Below, piece by piece: positions 1-5,053 of a DNA stretch of 5,053 bases. This stretch comes from an uncultured Propionibacteriaceae bacterium (GTDB lineage: Bacteria > Actinomycetota > Actinomycetes > Propionibacteriales > Propionibacteriaceae). The notes under the pieces were generated by a model. It had not been told where the DNA came from and searched no databases. It saw nothing but the letters and a program-made list of their open reading frames with translations. Where the stretch lies: assembly GCA_947038745.1 (NCBI GenBank), contig CAMQXE010000115.1, positions 1 to 5,053 of the forward strand, in the 5' to 3' direction. Made by a program: the position numbers and the translations under genes. Each line of letters opens with the position of its first letter. The first letter of the stretch is position 1.

Positions 1-103
1 TCGCGGTGCAGAGCAAGGTATTTCACCATTTGATTGTGCTAAACGTGCTTGGAGACAAGCAATTTTAGGTGTGCTTGATGTGCTAGTGGCTCGACATGGT
101 TGA
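1..103 (+). CDS. CpaE/Ssd-like protein, C-terminal end only (partial)
   Basis: The frame starting at base 2 is open and ends in TGA at 101-103, giving 33 codons. The tail begins RGAEQGISPF and ends in a basic, Leu/Val-rich helix closing with LVARHG. It runs into tadA with an 8-base overlap (the tadA ATG is at 96). In the actinobacterial Tad neighbourhood the gene directly before tadA normally encodes the CpaE/TadZ-like, MinD-related 'septum site-determining' protein (Rv3660c family). Those proteins typically end in a basic, alanine/leucine-rich helix like this one. The P-loop domain lies outside the window, so the assignment rests on position and the style of the C-terminus, not on a catalytic motif. 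Such proteins are thought to place the Tad machine in the cell. Confidence 0.6.
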   Translation, partial: RGAEQGISPFDCAKRAWRQAILGVLDVLVARHG

Positions 104-1229
104 GTTCGCAGAGATCCGCCCCAGACTGGCCGCATTGGGTCATAGCCCATCAGCGGCTGATATCGCCCAAGCAATGCGTGATGAGGGGCTAGTAGTTTCG
201 GATCAGTCAGTGCTGGCTGCTGTGGCTACGCTCCGCCAGGAGGCTGAGGGCGTTGGAGCACTAGCCCCGCTATTGGCGCTGCCCGGCGTAACTGACGTGC
301 TCGTTAATGGCCCTGACTCCGTCTACTTTGATCGAGGGCACGGGCTAGAGCGTAGTGAGATCAGCTTTGCTTCGGACGCGCAGGTGCGTCAGTTAGCTGC
401 TCGGCTAGCCGCAGGTGTTGGCCGCCGCTTAGACGATGCCTGCCCCTACGTAGATGCGCGGCTTGTCGATGGCACACGGTTACATGCGGTGCTATCTCCT
501 GTTGCTGAGCCAGGGACGTCAATCTCTTTGCGCATCCCTGCCCGGCGACATCTCAGTTTGGATGATTGGGTGCGGCTCGGGTCTATGCCAGGGCCAATCG
601 CTGCTGTGCTGCAACGGATTATTGACCGCAAGCTCGCCTTTTTGATCTCTGGCGGTACCGGTACAGGTAAAACAACGTTGCTAGGTACGTTGCTGGCGAG
701 AGTTCCAGAGCAGGAGCGATTGCTGGTTGTTGAAGATTCCAGAGAACTTAATCCCCATCATCCTCATGTGGTTTGGTTGGAAGGGCGTCCAGCAAACGCA
801 GAGGGGAGCGGAGCAATAACTCTCTCCACTCTGGTGAAGCAAGCATTACGAATGCGACCAGATCGGGTGGTTGTTGGCGAGGTTCGAGGAGCCGAAGTCG
901 TTGATCTGCTGGCAGCGCTCAATACCGGGCATGAAGGTGGTTGTGGCACGGTACATGCGAACTCTGCCCATGATGTCCCGTCGCGCTTGGAAGCACTCGC
1001 AGCGCTAGCCGGGTTGGGGCGTGAGGCTTTACATGCGCAGTTAGCGTCAGCTTTGTCGGTGGTGATTCATATTCGACGGGGAGCTGATGGGGTACGGCGA
1101 GTAGAACAGATCCATACCTTGATTCGAAATGAAAATGGATATGTGGAGGCGATTCCAGCGCTGACCTGGGAAGCTGGACAGATCATCGTGGGGCCGGGAG
1201 CACAGCGGCTAGATGAGGTTGTGGGATGA
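96..1229 (+). CDS. tadA: TadA/VirB11-family secretion ATPase (helicase/secretion neighbourhood type)
   Basis: This is a cytoplasmic hexameric ATPase that would power pilin assembly or secretion through the TadB/TadC platform. The 377 residues carry the full motif set of the PilT/VirB11/TadA group. Walker A is GGTGTGKT at 186-193. The Asp box is LLVVEDSREL at 209-218. Walker B is RPDRVVVGEVRG at 254-265 with the catalytic-type glutamate at 262. The His box TGHEGGCGTVHANS lies at 277-290. Residues 1-150 form the N-terminal region, including LPGVTDVLVNGPDSV near 62-76, which is typical of the family. Length is close to actinobacterial homologues such as Rv3659c (about 350 residues). The ATG at 96 is the only usable upstream start, because an in-frame TAG lies at 84-86. 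No strong Shine-Dalgarno precedes it, and the 8-base overlap with the upstream gene suggests translational coupling. Its stop overlaps the tadB start (ATGA). Confidence 0.95.
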   Translation: MVEFAEIRPRLAALGHSPSAADIAQAMRDEGLVVSDQSVLAAVATLRQEAEGVGALAPLLALPGVTDVLVNGPDSVYFDRGHGLERSEISFASDAQVRQLAARLAAGVGRRLDDACPYVDARLVDGTRLHAVLSPVAEPGTSISLRIPARRHLSLDDWVRLGSMPGPIAAVLQRIIDRKLAFLISGGTGTGKTTLLGTLLARVPEQERLLVVEDSRELNPHHPHVVWLEGRPANAEGSGAITLSTLVKQALRMRPDRVVVGEVRGAEVVDLLAALNTGHEGGCGTVHANSAHDVPSRLEALAALAGLGREALHAQLASALSVVIHIRRGADGVRRVEQIHTLIRNENGYVEAIPALTWEAGQIIVGPGAQRLDEVVG

Positions 1230-2014
1230 GCCTGTTTGGGGCAGCGCTTGCTGCATTTGCCGTATGGCTATGGTGCCCAAACGCTTCAGCTAACCGACTA
1301 TATTGCGCTAAACCAGAGCTGAGGCGACGTGGGCAACGATCGCTGATTCCTGCTTGCTGCGTTGGTGTGGCTGTGGGGATGTCTTGGTTGGTATGGGGAA
1401 GGGCTGGCGCGGTTGTGGGGATTGCGTTAAGCGCTGTGTCCTTGACGATTTGGATCATCTCACGCAGGAGGGTAGCAAGTAAAAAGGCTCGTGACCGGCA
1501 TATTCAGTTTGCTCAAGCAGCTCTTGCGCTCGCGGGAGAAGTCGATGTCGGAAAAGTACCTCGTGAAGCGCTTGCAATCGTGGCACAGGACTACCCGTTA
1601 CTAGCGGAGCCGCTTGCAGCCGCTCAGTTGGGTGGCAACGTCGCCGACTCATTACGTCAGCTTGCGCTGATACCGGGTACAGAAGGAGCCAGTGAACTAG
1701 CTGCGGCTTGGCAGCTAGGGGAACAGGTTGGAGCGCCGTTGGCAATGAGTTTTAGGCAAGTTGCGACGTCCTTGACGCAACAGCGTGCGCTCTCTCGTGT
1801 GGTGACGGGAGAGCTTGCTGGCCCTCGTGCCACTGGACGGCTCCTTGCGGGACTACCGCTGGCTGGCTTGGGGTTGGGTTATGGTTTGGGTGGTGATCCG
1901 CTACGTTTCCTCCTGACGAACCTCATTGGTAATGCGCTCCTGCTCGCAGGTGTGGCCTTGACCTGTGTGGGGTTGTTGTGGAGCGAACGTTTAGCTGACA
2001 AGGCAGGTGCCTGA
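1226..2014 (+). CDS. tadB: TadB-like type II secretion system F-domain membrane protein
   Basis: This is one of two inner-membrane platform proteins that couple the TadA ATPase to pilin extrusion. The 262-residue product has hydrophobic segments at about 2-17, 39-57 and 59-78, and again at 206-222 and 230-252. They flank a mostly soluble central region (about 90-200) of T2SSF/GspF type, with features such as FAQAALALAGEVDVGKVPRE and a later ELAAAWQLGEQVGAPLAMSF segment. This is the usual actinobacterial TadB arrangement (Rv3658c-like). The start at 1226 overlaps the tadA stop in ATGA, and GAGG at 1215-1218 gives a Shine-Dalgarno at 7 bases spacing. The stop overlaps the tadC start by one base. 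The names TadB and TadC are given by order, since both proteins share the same domain. Confidence 0.9.
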   Translation: MSLFGAALAAFAVWLWCPNASANRLYCAKPELRRRGQRSLIPACCVGVAVGMSWLVWGRAGAVVGIALSAVSLTIWIISRRRVASKKARDRHIQFAQAALALAGEVDVGKVPREALAIVAQDYPLLAEPLAAAQLGGNVADSLRQLALIPGTEGASELAAAWQLGEQVGAPLAMSFRQVATSLTQQRALSRVVTGELAGPRATGRLLAGLPLAGLGLGYGLGGDPLRFLLTNLIGNALLLAGVALTCVGLLWSERLADKAGA

Positions 2015-2745
2015 TGTGGGCTGGGGTTGCTGCAGGTTGTGCAGCGCTCACCCTCTGGTGGCTTGTTCCGGAGCACGTACTTCATCGACTCAATGGCCCT
2101 CAGCCGCTCCCACAATGGCTTCACATTGTGCAGGGCAAGCCGGGGGCTATGCCATTGCGTCGGAGGGCCTGGTTTGGGGCGGGTGTGGGGTTTGTCGCCG
2201 TGCTTTTGTTGGGTTTGAAAGCGTTACCGGTAGGAGTGGGGCTTGCATTAATGGCAGCGGTAGGTCTGGGATATCTGGAACCAGCATCGCTGCGTCGTGA
2301 GCGCGAGCAGTTACTGCGGGGCTTGCCGCAGGCTTTGGACTTACTCGGTGCTTGTCTGGAGGCAGGGTTGCCGTTGCGGGCGGCTGTTACTGAGGTTACT
2401 GCTGTGCTTGATGGGCCGGTAGCGCAGGAACTAGTTGCGGTGAAACAGCGTATCGATGTTGGAGCGAGCGATGTGGAAGCGTGGCGAGGGTCATCCCAGC
2501 GCCCAGTCGTTGGTCCGGTCATGCGTGATCTTGCTCGATCGGTTAGCTCTGGAACGGCGCTACTCGATATTTTGCGGCGTCATGCGGAAGAGGCTCGCCG
2601 TGAGATCGCGGCTCAGGCGCAGCAGCGGGCGCGCACGGTAGGAATCACGACGGTGTACCCGCTTATGATCTGTTTCTTGCCAGCATTCATGTTGGTGGGA
2701 GTAGTACCTATCATCGCGTCGAGCTTGATTGGCATGTTCTCATGA
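2014..2745 (+). CDS. tadC: TadC-like type II secretion system F-domain membrane protein
   Basis: This is the second inner-membrane platform protein, presumed to form a complex with TadB and TadA. The 243 residues include a short N-terminal hydrophobic helix (about 4-18) and hydrophobic stretches near 53-88. The soluble T2SSF core begins at LLRGLPQALDLLGACLEAGLP (about 100-120) and runs through RDLARSVSSGTALLDILRRH (171-190). The closing hydrophobic segment, VYPLMICFLPAFMLVGVVP (214-232), ends in the LP(A)F..VGVVP pattern typical of TadC proteins (Rv3657c-like). The start codon shares one base with the tadB stop (TGATG). Possible Shine-Dalgarno bases lie inside a small hairpin, AGGC/GCCT at 2001-2012, which fits coupled rather than independent translation. 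The gene is followed by a 141-base gap, so it ends the tightly coupled platform block. Confidence 0.9.
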   Translation: MWAGVAAGCAALTLWWLVPEHVLHRLNGPQPLPQWLHIVQGKPGAMPLRRRAWFGAGVGFVAVLLLGLKALPVGVGLALMAAVGLGYLEPASLRREREQLLRGLPQALDLLGACLEAGLPLRAAVTEVTAVLDGPVAQELVAVKQRIDVGASDVEAWRGSSQRPVVGPVMRDLARSVSSGTALLDILRRHAEEARREIAAQAQQRARTVGITTVYPLMICFLPAFMLVGVVPIIASSLIGMFS

Positions 2746-2751
2746 GCATGT

Positions 2752-2760
2752 TTATCCACA
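2752..2760 (+). promoter_or_regulatory. Perfect match to the DnaA-box consensus
   Basis: TTATCCACA matches the strong DnaA-box consensus exactly and begins 7 bases after the tadC stop. A second, 7-of-9 match (CTATCCCCA) lies at 2780-2788, 28 bases downstream, followed by a T-rich stretch. The match is seen directly. Whether DnaA binds here is unknown: a single box can occur by chance, and no cluster of strong boxes is present, so this is not an origin. Confidence 0.35.
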
Positions 2761-2840
2761 CGTAGATGAGTTTCATGCGCTATCCCCACATTAAGTTTTT
2801 CTCTGCAGATTTTGCACCGCTTCAACGCATAGTTCTGGTG

Positions 2841-2854
2841 ACCTCAACCGAGGT
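2841..2854 (+). repeat. Short inverted repeat upstream of the pilin gene
   Basis: ACCTC and GAGGT form a perfect 5-bp stem around the 4-base spacer AACC, 16 bases before the pilin Shine-Dalgarno. It could be a small leader hairpin or an operator half-site pair. There is no T-run after it, so it is not a standard terminator. The short stem makes chance occurrence plausible. Confidence 0.3.
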
Positions 2855-2886
2855 TCATCTGGGAACTCCTGAAGGGAAAATACATC

Positions 2887-3075
2887 ATGAAAGCTCTTGT
2901 GAAGCGTACGCGGAATCAGCGGGGCATGGCGACGGCAGAATATGCGGCTGGAACTCTCGCAGCAGTCTCGTTCGCTGGTGTCCTATTCAAGGTCATTACA
3001 GACCCATCAATCTTGCAACTGCTCTTGGATCTGGTCAAGCGGGTGCTCAGCATCATTTTCAAGTGGGGTATTTAG
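2887..3075 (+). CDS. DUF4244 family Flp-like pilin (prepilin)
   Basis: This 62-residue protein is the probable major structural subunit of the Tad system. A short basic leader (MKALVKRTRNQRG) is followed by MATAEY, so the sequence fits the Flp-pilin processing motif G/XXXXEY. Predicted cleavage is after G13, leaving M14 as residue 1, with E18 and Y19 at positions +5 and +6. A hydrophobic helix spans about 14-38. After DPS comes a second amphipathic, Leu/Ile-rich helix with basic residues (about 41-62). This layout matches the actinobacterial DUF4244 family (Rv3656c-like). The start is supported by GAAGGGA at 2871-2877, 9 bases upstream. The gene is set apart from its neighbours by a 141-base gap before it and a stem-loop after it, suggesting expression at a different level from the platform genes. 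Polymerisation into pili is inferred from the family, and no prepilin peptidase gene is present in this window. Confidence 0.88.
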   Translation: MKALVKRTRNQRGMATAEYAAGTLAAVSFAGVLFKVITDPSILQLLLDLVKRVLSIIFKWGI

Positions 3076-3082
3076 TTCTGAT

Positions 3083-3108
3083 GGGGCCAGCCAGCGATGG
3101 CTGGCCCC
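3083..3108 (+). terminator. Strong GC-rich stem-loop after the pilin gene (attenuator, terminator or mRNA stabiliser)
   Basis: GGGGCCAGCC (3083-3092) pairs perfectly with GGCTGGCCCC (3099-3108) around a 6-base loop, AGCGAT, starting 7 bases after the pilin stop. The downstream bases (TCATTCC) are not a U-tract, so it is not a classical intrinsic terminator. Because the TadE-like genes follow within 20 bases with no obvious promoter of their own, it more likely acts as a partial terminator or as a 3' end that stabilises pilin mRNA. Either would give more pilin than minor pilin. The hairpin is seen directly; its role is inferred. Confidence 0.6.
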
Positions 3109-3120
3109 TCATTCCATGTG

Positions 3121-3125
3121 AGGAG
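3121..3125 (+). promoter_or_regulatory. Ribosome binding site that decides the TadE-like start
   Basis: AGGAG lies only 2 bases before the ATG at 3128 but 5 bases before the second ATG at 3131. Normal spacing therefore favours initiation at 3131, which removes one methionine from the annotated protein. Both codons are in the same frame. Confidence 0.6.
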
Positions 3126-3127
3126 AG

Positions 3128-3469
3128 ATGATGCGTCGTAATCAGGCGGGAATGGTGACCGCTGAGCTGGCATTGAGTTTGATGATTGTGGCCGTTGTTG
3201 CCATGGGGATGGTGTGGGGGATAGCTGCTGGAGTTCAGCAAATCGCACTTGGCGATGCGGCAGCTCAGATCGCAAGGGCACAGGCACGAGGAGATAGTGA
3301 AGGTGCCCGAGTAATTGCTGAGCGTATTTCTCCAGCGACGGTCCACATCGACCGAAATGAAACAATGATCGTGGTCGATGTACAAGGACGATCCTCATCG
3401 TTGGGGCTAGTGCCAGCGTTAGAACTTCATGCTCAGGCACAGGCTTATGCCGAGCCGGGGCTGCCATGA
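3128..3469 (+). CDS. tadE: TadE-like minor pilin / pseudopilin
   Basis: This protein of 113 residues (112 if translation begins at 3131) resembles Rv3655c-type TadE-like proteins. The leader MMRRNQAG is followed by MVTAELALSL, a prepilin-like site with predicted cleavage after G8 and a glutamate at mature position +5. One hydrophobic helix spans about 11-35. The outside domain has the TadE-type stretch GDAAAQIARAQARGDSEGAR (42-61), then a short beta-rich segment (TVHIDRNETMIVVDVQG). Proteins of this family are thought to be minor pilins or accessory subunits anchored by the helix and processed by a prepilin peptidase. The gene sits just after the pilin stem-loop with a strong AGGAG site, and its stop overlaps the next start in ATGA, so the two TadE-like genes are translationally coupled. 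Confidence 0.85.
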   Translation: MMRRNQAGMVTAELALSLMIVAVVAMGMVWGIAAGVQQIALGDAAAQIARAQARGDSEGARVIAERISPATVHIDRNETMIVVDVQGRSSSLGLVPALELHAQAQAYAEPGLP

Positions 3470-3834
3470 CAATTCGTGATGAGCGTGGCTCAGGAATTGC
3501 TGTGCTGGCCGTAGCTATTGCTGTGGGAGTCCTGGCAGTCTGGTCGGCTCTAGTGCTTGTGAGCTATGTCGAGGCATCGCACCGAGCTAGATCAGCCGCC
3601 GATCTGGCAGCAGTTGGGGCGGCAGAGGCCGCATGGTCTGGGGCGGCGGGGTGCTCGGTTGCACGTACGGTGGCTACAGCTAATGGCGGTGAATTGGTGG
3701 ACTGCCAGATTGATCCGGGTACTCAGGGGCTCATAGCTAAAGTCGTAGTACAAACTCAGCCTCGCTACGTTGTCCCTGGCTTTCCCGCGAGGCTGGCTGA
3801 AACGGCACAAGCTATTGCTGAAGAGCAGGAATAA
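3466..3834 (+). CDS. Second TadE-like protein of the helicase/secretion neighbourhood (Rv3654c-like)
   Basis: This 122-residue protein has a short charged leader (MTIRDERG), a single hydrophobic helix (about 10-33) and then the segment RARSAADLAAVGAAEAAWSG (40-59). That segment marks the Rv3654c-like family and the related Flp-pilus assembly (TadE/TadG-like) N-terminal region. G8 followed by SGIAVLAVAI looks like a prepilin-type site, but it lacks the glutamate at +5 found in the two preceding proteins, so processing is less certain. Two cysteines, C63 and C80, bracket the segment VARTVATANGG and could form a disulfide outside the membrane. The start overlaps the upstream stop by 4 bases (ATGA) with GGGG at 3457-3460 as a weak ribosome site. 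It is the last gene of the operon. The exact role is unknown; a minor pilin or secreted accessory protein is the best guess. Confidence 0.8.
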   Translation: MTIRDERGSGIAVLAVAIAVGVLAVWSALVLVSYVEASHRARSAADLAAVGAAEAAWSGAAGCSVARTVATANGGELVDCQIDPGTQGLIAKVVVQTQPRYVVPGFPARLAETAQAIAEEQE

Positions 3835-3884
3835 CCGCTAGCCGTGAGGATAAATATCTCAACCAAAGACACCACGACGTGTGG
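3835..3884. other. Convergent intergenic spacer
   Basis: Fifty bases separate the end of the Tad operon from the end of the helicase gene on the opposite strand. A bidirectional terminator would be expected. Only weak hairpins are visible, such as ACAC/GTGT and CCAC/GTGG variants around 3870-3884, with no T-run on either strand. I see no gene or clear terminator. Confidence 0.5.
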
Positions 3885-5053
3885 CTAACTGCCCAGCAAG
3901 ACAGTGAGCAGCGTGGCTCCGGCAGCCTTATTAAGGTGCTGATTCTGATTGCCGCATTTTGGTGAGACACAGCATGAGGGGCAGCCTTCGGCACAGTCAC
4001 AATCATTTAATCGTTCATGTGTGGCAGCCAGCCAGTCGGTAACACGCTCATATCCAGCCCTAGCAAAGCCAGCACCACCTGGATGCCCGTCGTGAACGAA
4101 CACGGTACATTCGCCAGTATCTTCATGGATCACCGTCGATAGTCCACCGATATCCCATCGATCGCAGGTAGCGAAAGCAGCAAGCAATCCGATAGCAGTA
4201 TGTTCGGCAGCATGAGCGCCGGCACCAAGCTCGCTGCCTTTCAATCCCCGTTTCTGGCATTGGGCCGCCGGCAGAATCCACCACAGCGCTTGGGTGCTCA
4301 ATACTCGCTGCGGCAATTCGACTGGAGTCTCATCCCACACGTCATTGCTTTGCTCATCGCGACGTAAATAGTGGGTCACTCGGCTGGTCAGCTCAATATC
4401 GCCAAAGCAGACAACTCCATGCCCCACCGACTTACGGGTGAGCTCTCGCACGATTTTAATACTCTGGCCGCCTTGGGCCTGAGTGTAATAACCCGGCCGG
4501 TCAGCATGGACAAATGCCTGCCGAGTGTCTTGATCGAGTACATCAACAAGCCAAGGATCACCTTGATGGAGATAAACCGCACCAGGGAACAGAGATTTAT
4601 CAGCTTGAGAAGGATCAGCTTGCCCTAGAACGCGACCAGTAGCCGAATCTATAATGTCGAAAGGCTTGCCGCCCATAGAGCGCAAATCAATGGCATTGAC
4701 AGCCCATTCAGTCTTGGTCCAGAACCAGCCTTGTTGGCGTCGGCGTAGCAGCTTCACCGCTTCAAGCCGCTGCGCTAAGGCAACCATTGACGAGCCAAAC
4801 CATGCGCTATCGGCCTCAGCCAATGGTTCTTCTTGGGCCGCAGCGCATAGATGCGGCCCAAGGATGTTGGGGTTCTCCGGGTCCATGACTGTGGTCTCGA
4901 CGGGAGCTTCAAAAATTAGTTCAGGGTGTTCCATTAGATACGCATCCAGCGGATCAGGCTTTGCCACCAAGATCGCTAGTGCATCGCTTCCTGCCCGGCC
5001 TGCTCTGCCAATCTGCTGCCATAACGACGACAATGTGCCAGGGAACCCGGCGA
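3885..5053 (-). CDS. DEAD/DEAH-box helicase with C-terminal DUF1998 zinc-binding domain, 5' end missing (partial)
   Basis: The frame is open to the window edge, giving 388 complete codons that cover the C-terminal part of a much larger SF2 helicase. The visible part begins AGFPGT, then SSLWQQIGRAGRAG, which is helicase motif VI (QxxGRxxR, about 4995-5018). A TTG at 5033 is inside this conserved region and is not the true start. The middle carries family segments such as WAVNAIDLRSMGG and LFPGAVYLHQGDPWLVDVLD. The DUF1998 region includes TVFVHDGHPGGAGFARAGY and ends in a cysteine cluster (about 3954-4001) with CDCAEGCPSCCVSPKCGN, a probable zinc site. This matches Rv3649 and the Bacillus MrfA (YprA) family; MrfA unwinds DNA during repair of mitomycin C lesions. 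A repair role here is inferred. The motor motifs I-V lie outside the window. The gene converges on the Tad operon. Confidence 0.93.
   Translation of the reverse strand, partial: AGFPGTLSSLWQQIGRAGRAGSDALAILVAKPDPLDAYLMEHPELIFEAPVETTVMDPENPNILGPHLCAAAQEEPLAEADSAWFGSSMVALAQRLEAVKLLRRRQQGWFWTKTEWAVNAIDLRSMGGKPFDIIDSATGRVLGQADPSQADKSLFPGAVYLHQGDPWLVDVLDQDTRQAFVHADRPGYYTQAQGGQSIKIVRELTRKSVGHGVVCFGDIELTSRVTHYLRRDEQSNDVWDETPVELPQRVLSTQALWWILPAAQCQKRGLKGSELGAGAHAAEHTAIGLLAAFATCDRWDIGGLSTVIHEDTGECTVFVHDGHPGGAGFARAGYERVTDWLAATHERLNDCDCAEGCPSCCVSPKCGNQNQHLNKAAGATLLTVLLGS

Larger units (their letters stand above)
2746..2886. other. Non-coding gap between tadC and the pilin gene
   Basis: These 141 bases are noticeably more AT-rich than the flanking genes (about 45% GC over 2761-2820 by direct count). 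They contain a perfect DnaA-box sequence (2752-2760), a T-rich run around 2791-2813, a short inverted repeat (2841-2854) and the Shine-Dalgarno GAAGGGA (2871-2877) of the downstream pilin gene. I could not find a convincing -35/-10 pair with normal spacing. The gap may still hold a separate promoter or a 5' leader for the pilin gene, because it is by far the longest gap inside this otherwise overlapping gene set. Confidence 0.6.

Noticed and set aside
2121..2522. A 133-codon - strand open frame inside tadC.
   Set aside because: The Ser/Thr/Pro/Arg-rich translation is typical of the antisense of a GC-rich coding gene, and tadC is strongly supported on the other strand.
2752..2802. Possible replication origin at the DnaA-box sequence.
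   Set aside because: Only one perfect box and one weak match are present, and the flanking genes are tad genes rather than dnaA, dnaN or rpmH. A regulatory or chance site is more likely.
2766..3131. A 121-codon + strand open frame spanning the gap, the pilin gene and the stem-loop, ending at the TadE-like start.
   Set aside because: It overlaps the well-supported DUF4244 pilin in another frame, has no ribosome site before its ATG, and its protein shows no membrane segment or recognisable motif. The ATGA/TGATG-like junction with the next gene appears to be coincidence.
3072..3467. A 131-codon - strand open frame antisense to the TadE-like gene.
   Set aside because: It lies wholly opposite a good TadE-like gene with a strong ribosome site. 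The product is a low-complexity mix rich in Pro, His and Arg with no recognisable domain, as expected of a shadow frame.
3839..3887. TAGCC and GGCTA inverted repeat across the convergent spacer.
   Set aside because: Arms of only 5 bp separated by about 39 bases, with no T-run; too weak to call a bidirectional terminator.
5031..5033. TTG as a possible start of the helicase-like gene.
   Set aside because: The frame stays open upstream and reads AGFPGT just before helicase motif VI, which is conserved family sequence. The true start is beyond the window.

Overview
The window carries the actinobacterial 'helicase/secretion neighbourhood'. This is a compact Tad/Flp-type pilus or secretion operon on the + strand, facing the 3' end of a large DUF1998 helicase gene on the - strand. 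The order is CpaE/Ssd-like protein, TadA ATPase, TadB, TadC, DUF4244 Flp-like pilin, TadE-like protein, second TadE-like protein, then a convergent helicase. It matches the layout I recall for Mycobacterium tuberculosis Rv3660c-Rv3654c and Rv3649. That synteny, the protein motifs and the absence of any outer-membrane secretin gene point to a monoderm member of the Actinomycetota. Base composition, sampled on a few lines, is roughly mid-50s % GC. That is moderate for the phylum and does not fix a genus.

Layout: bases 1-103 hold the last codons of a CpaE/Ssd-like protein. tadA (96-1229), tadB (1226-2014) and tadC (2014-2745) follow with overlaps of 8, 4 and 1 bases, so they are almost certainly co-transcribed and translationally coupled. 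A 141-base non-coding gap (2746-2886) contains a perfect DnaA-box sequence and a small inverted repeat. It precedes the 62-codon Flp-like pilin gene (2887-3075), which has its own good ribosome binding site. A perfect 10-bp GC-rich stem-loop (3083-3108) separates the pilin gene from the two TadE-like genes (3128-3469 and 3466-3834), which overlap by 4 bases. A 50-base gap separates this operon from the convergent helicase gene (3885 to the window end, 5' part missing).

Function: TadA should be the cytoplasmic motor and TadB/TadC the inner-membrane platform. The DUF4244 protein should be the major pilin-like subunit, and the two TadE-like proteins minor pilins or secreted pseudopilins. The CpaE/Ssd-like protein is a probable positioning ATPase. 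No prepilin peptidase is encoded here, so one must lie elsewhere if the system is functional. The helicase belongs to the MrfA (YprA)/Rv3649 family and probably acts in DNA repair; its conserved linkage to the Tad genes has no known functional explanation.

I found no mobile element, CRISPR array, tRNA or rRNA. This is a known conserved locus rather than an undescribed system. The least explained parts are the gap before the pilin gene, the stem-loop after it, and the helicase linkage.
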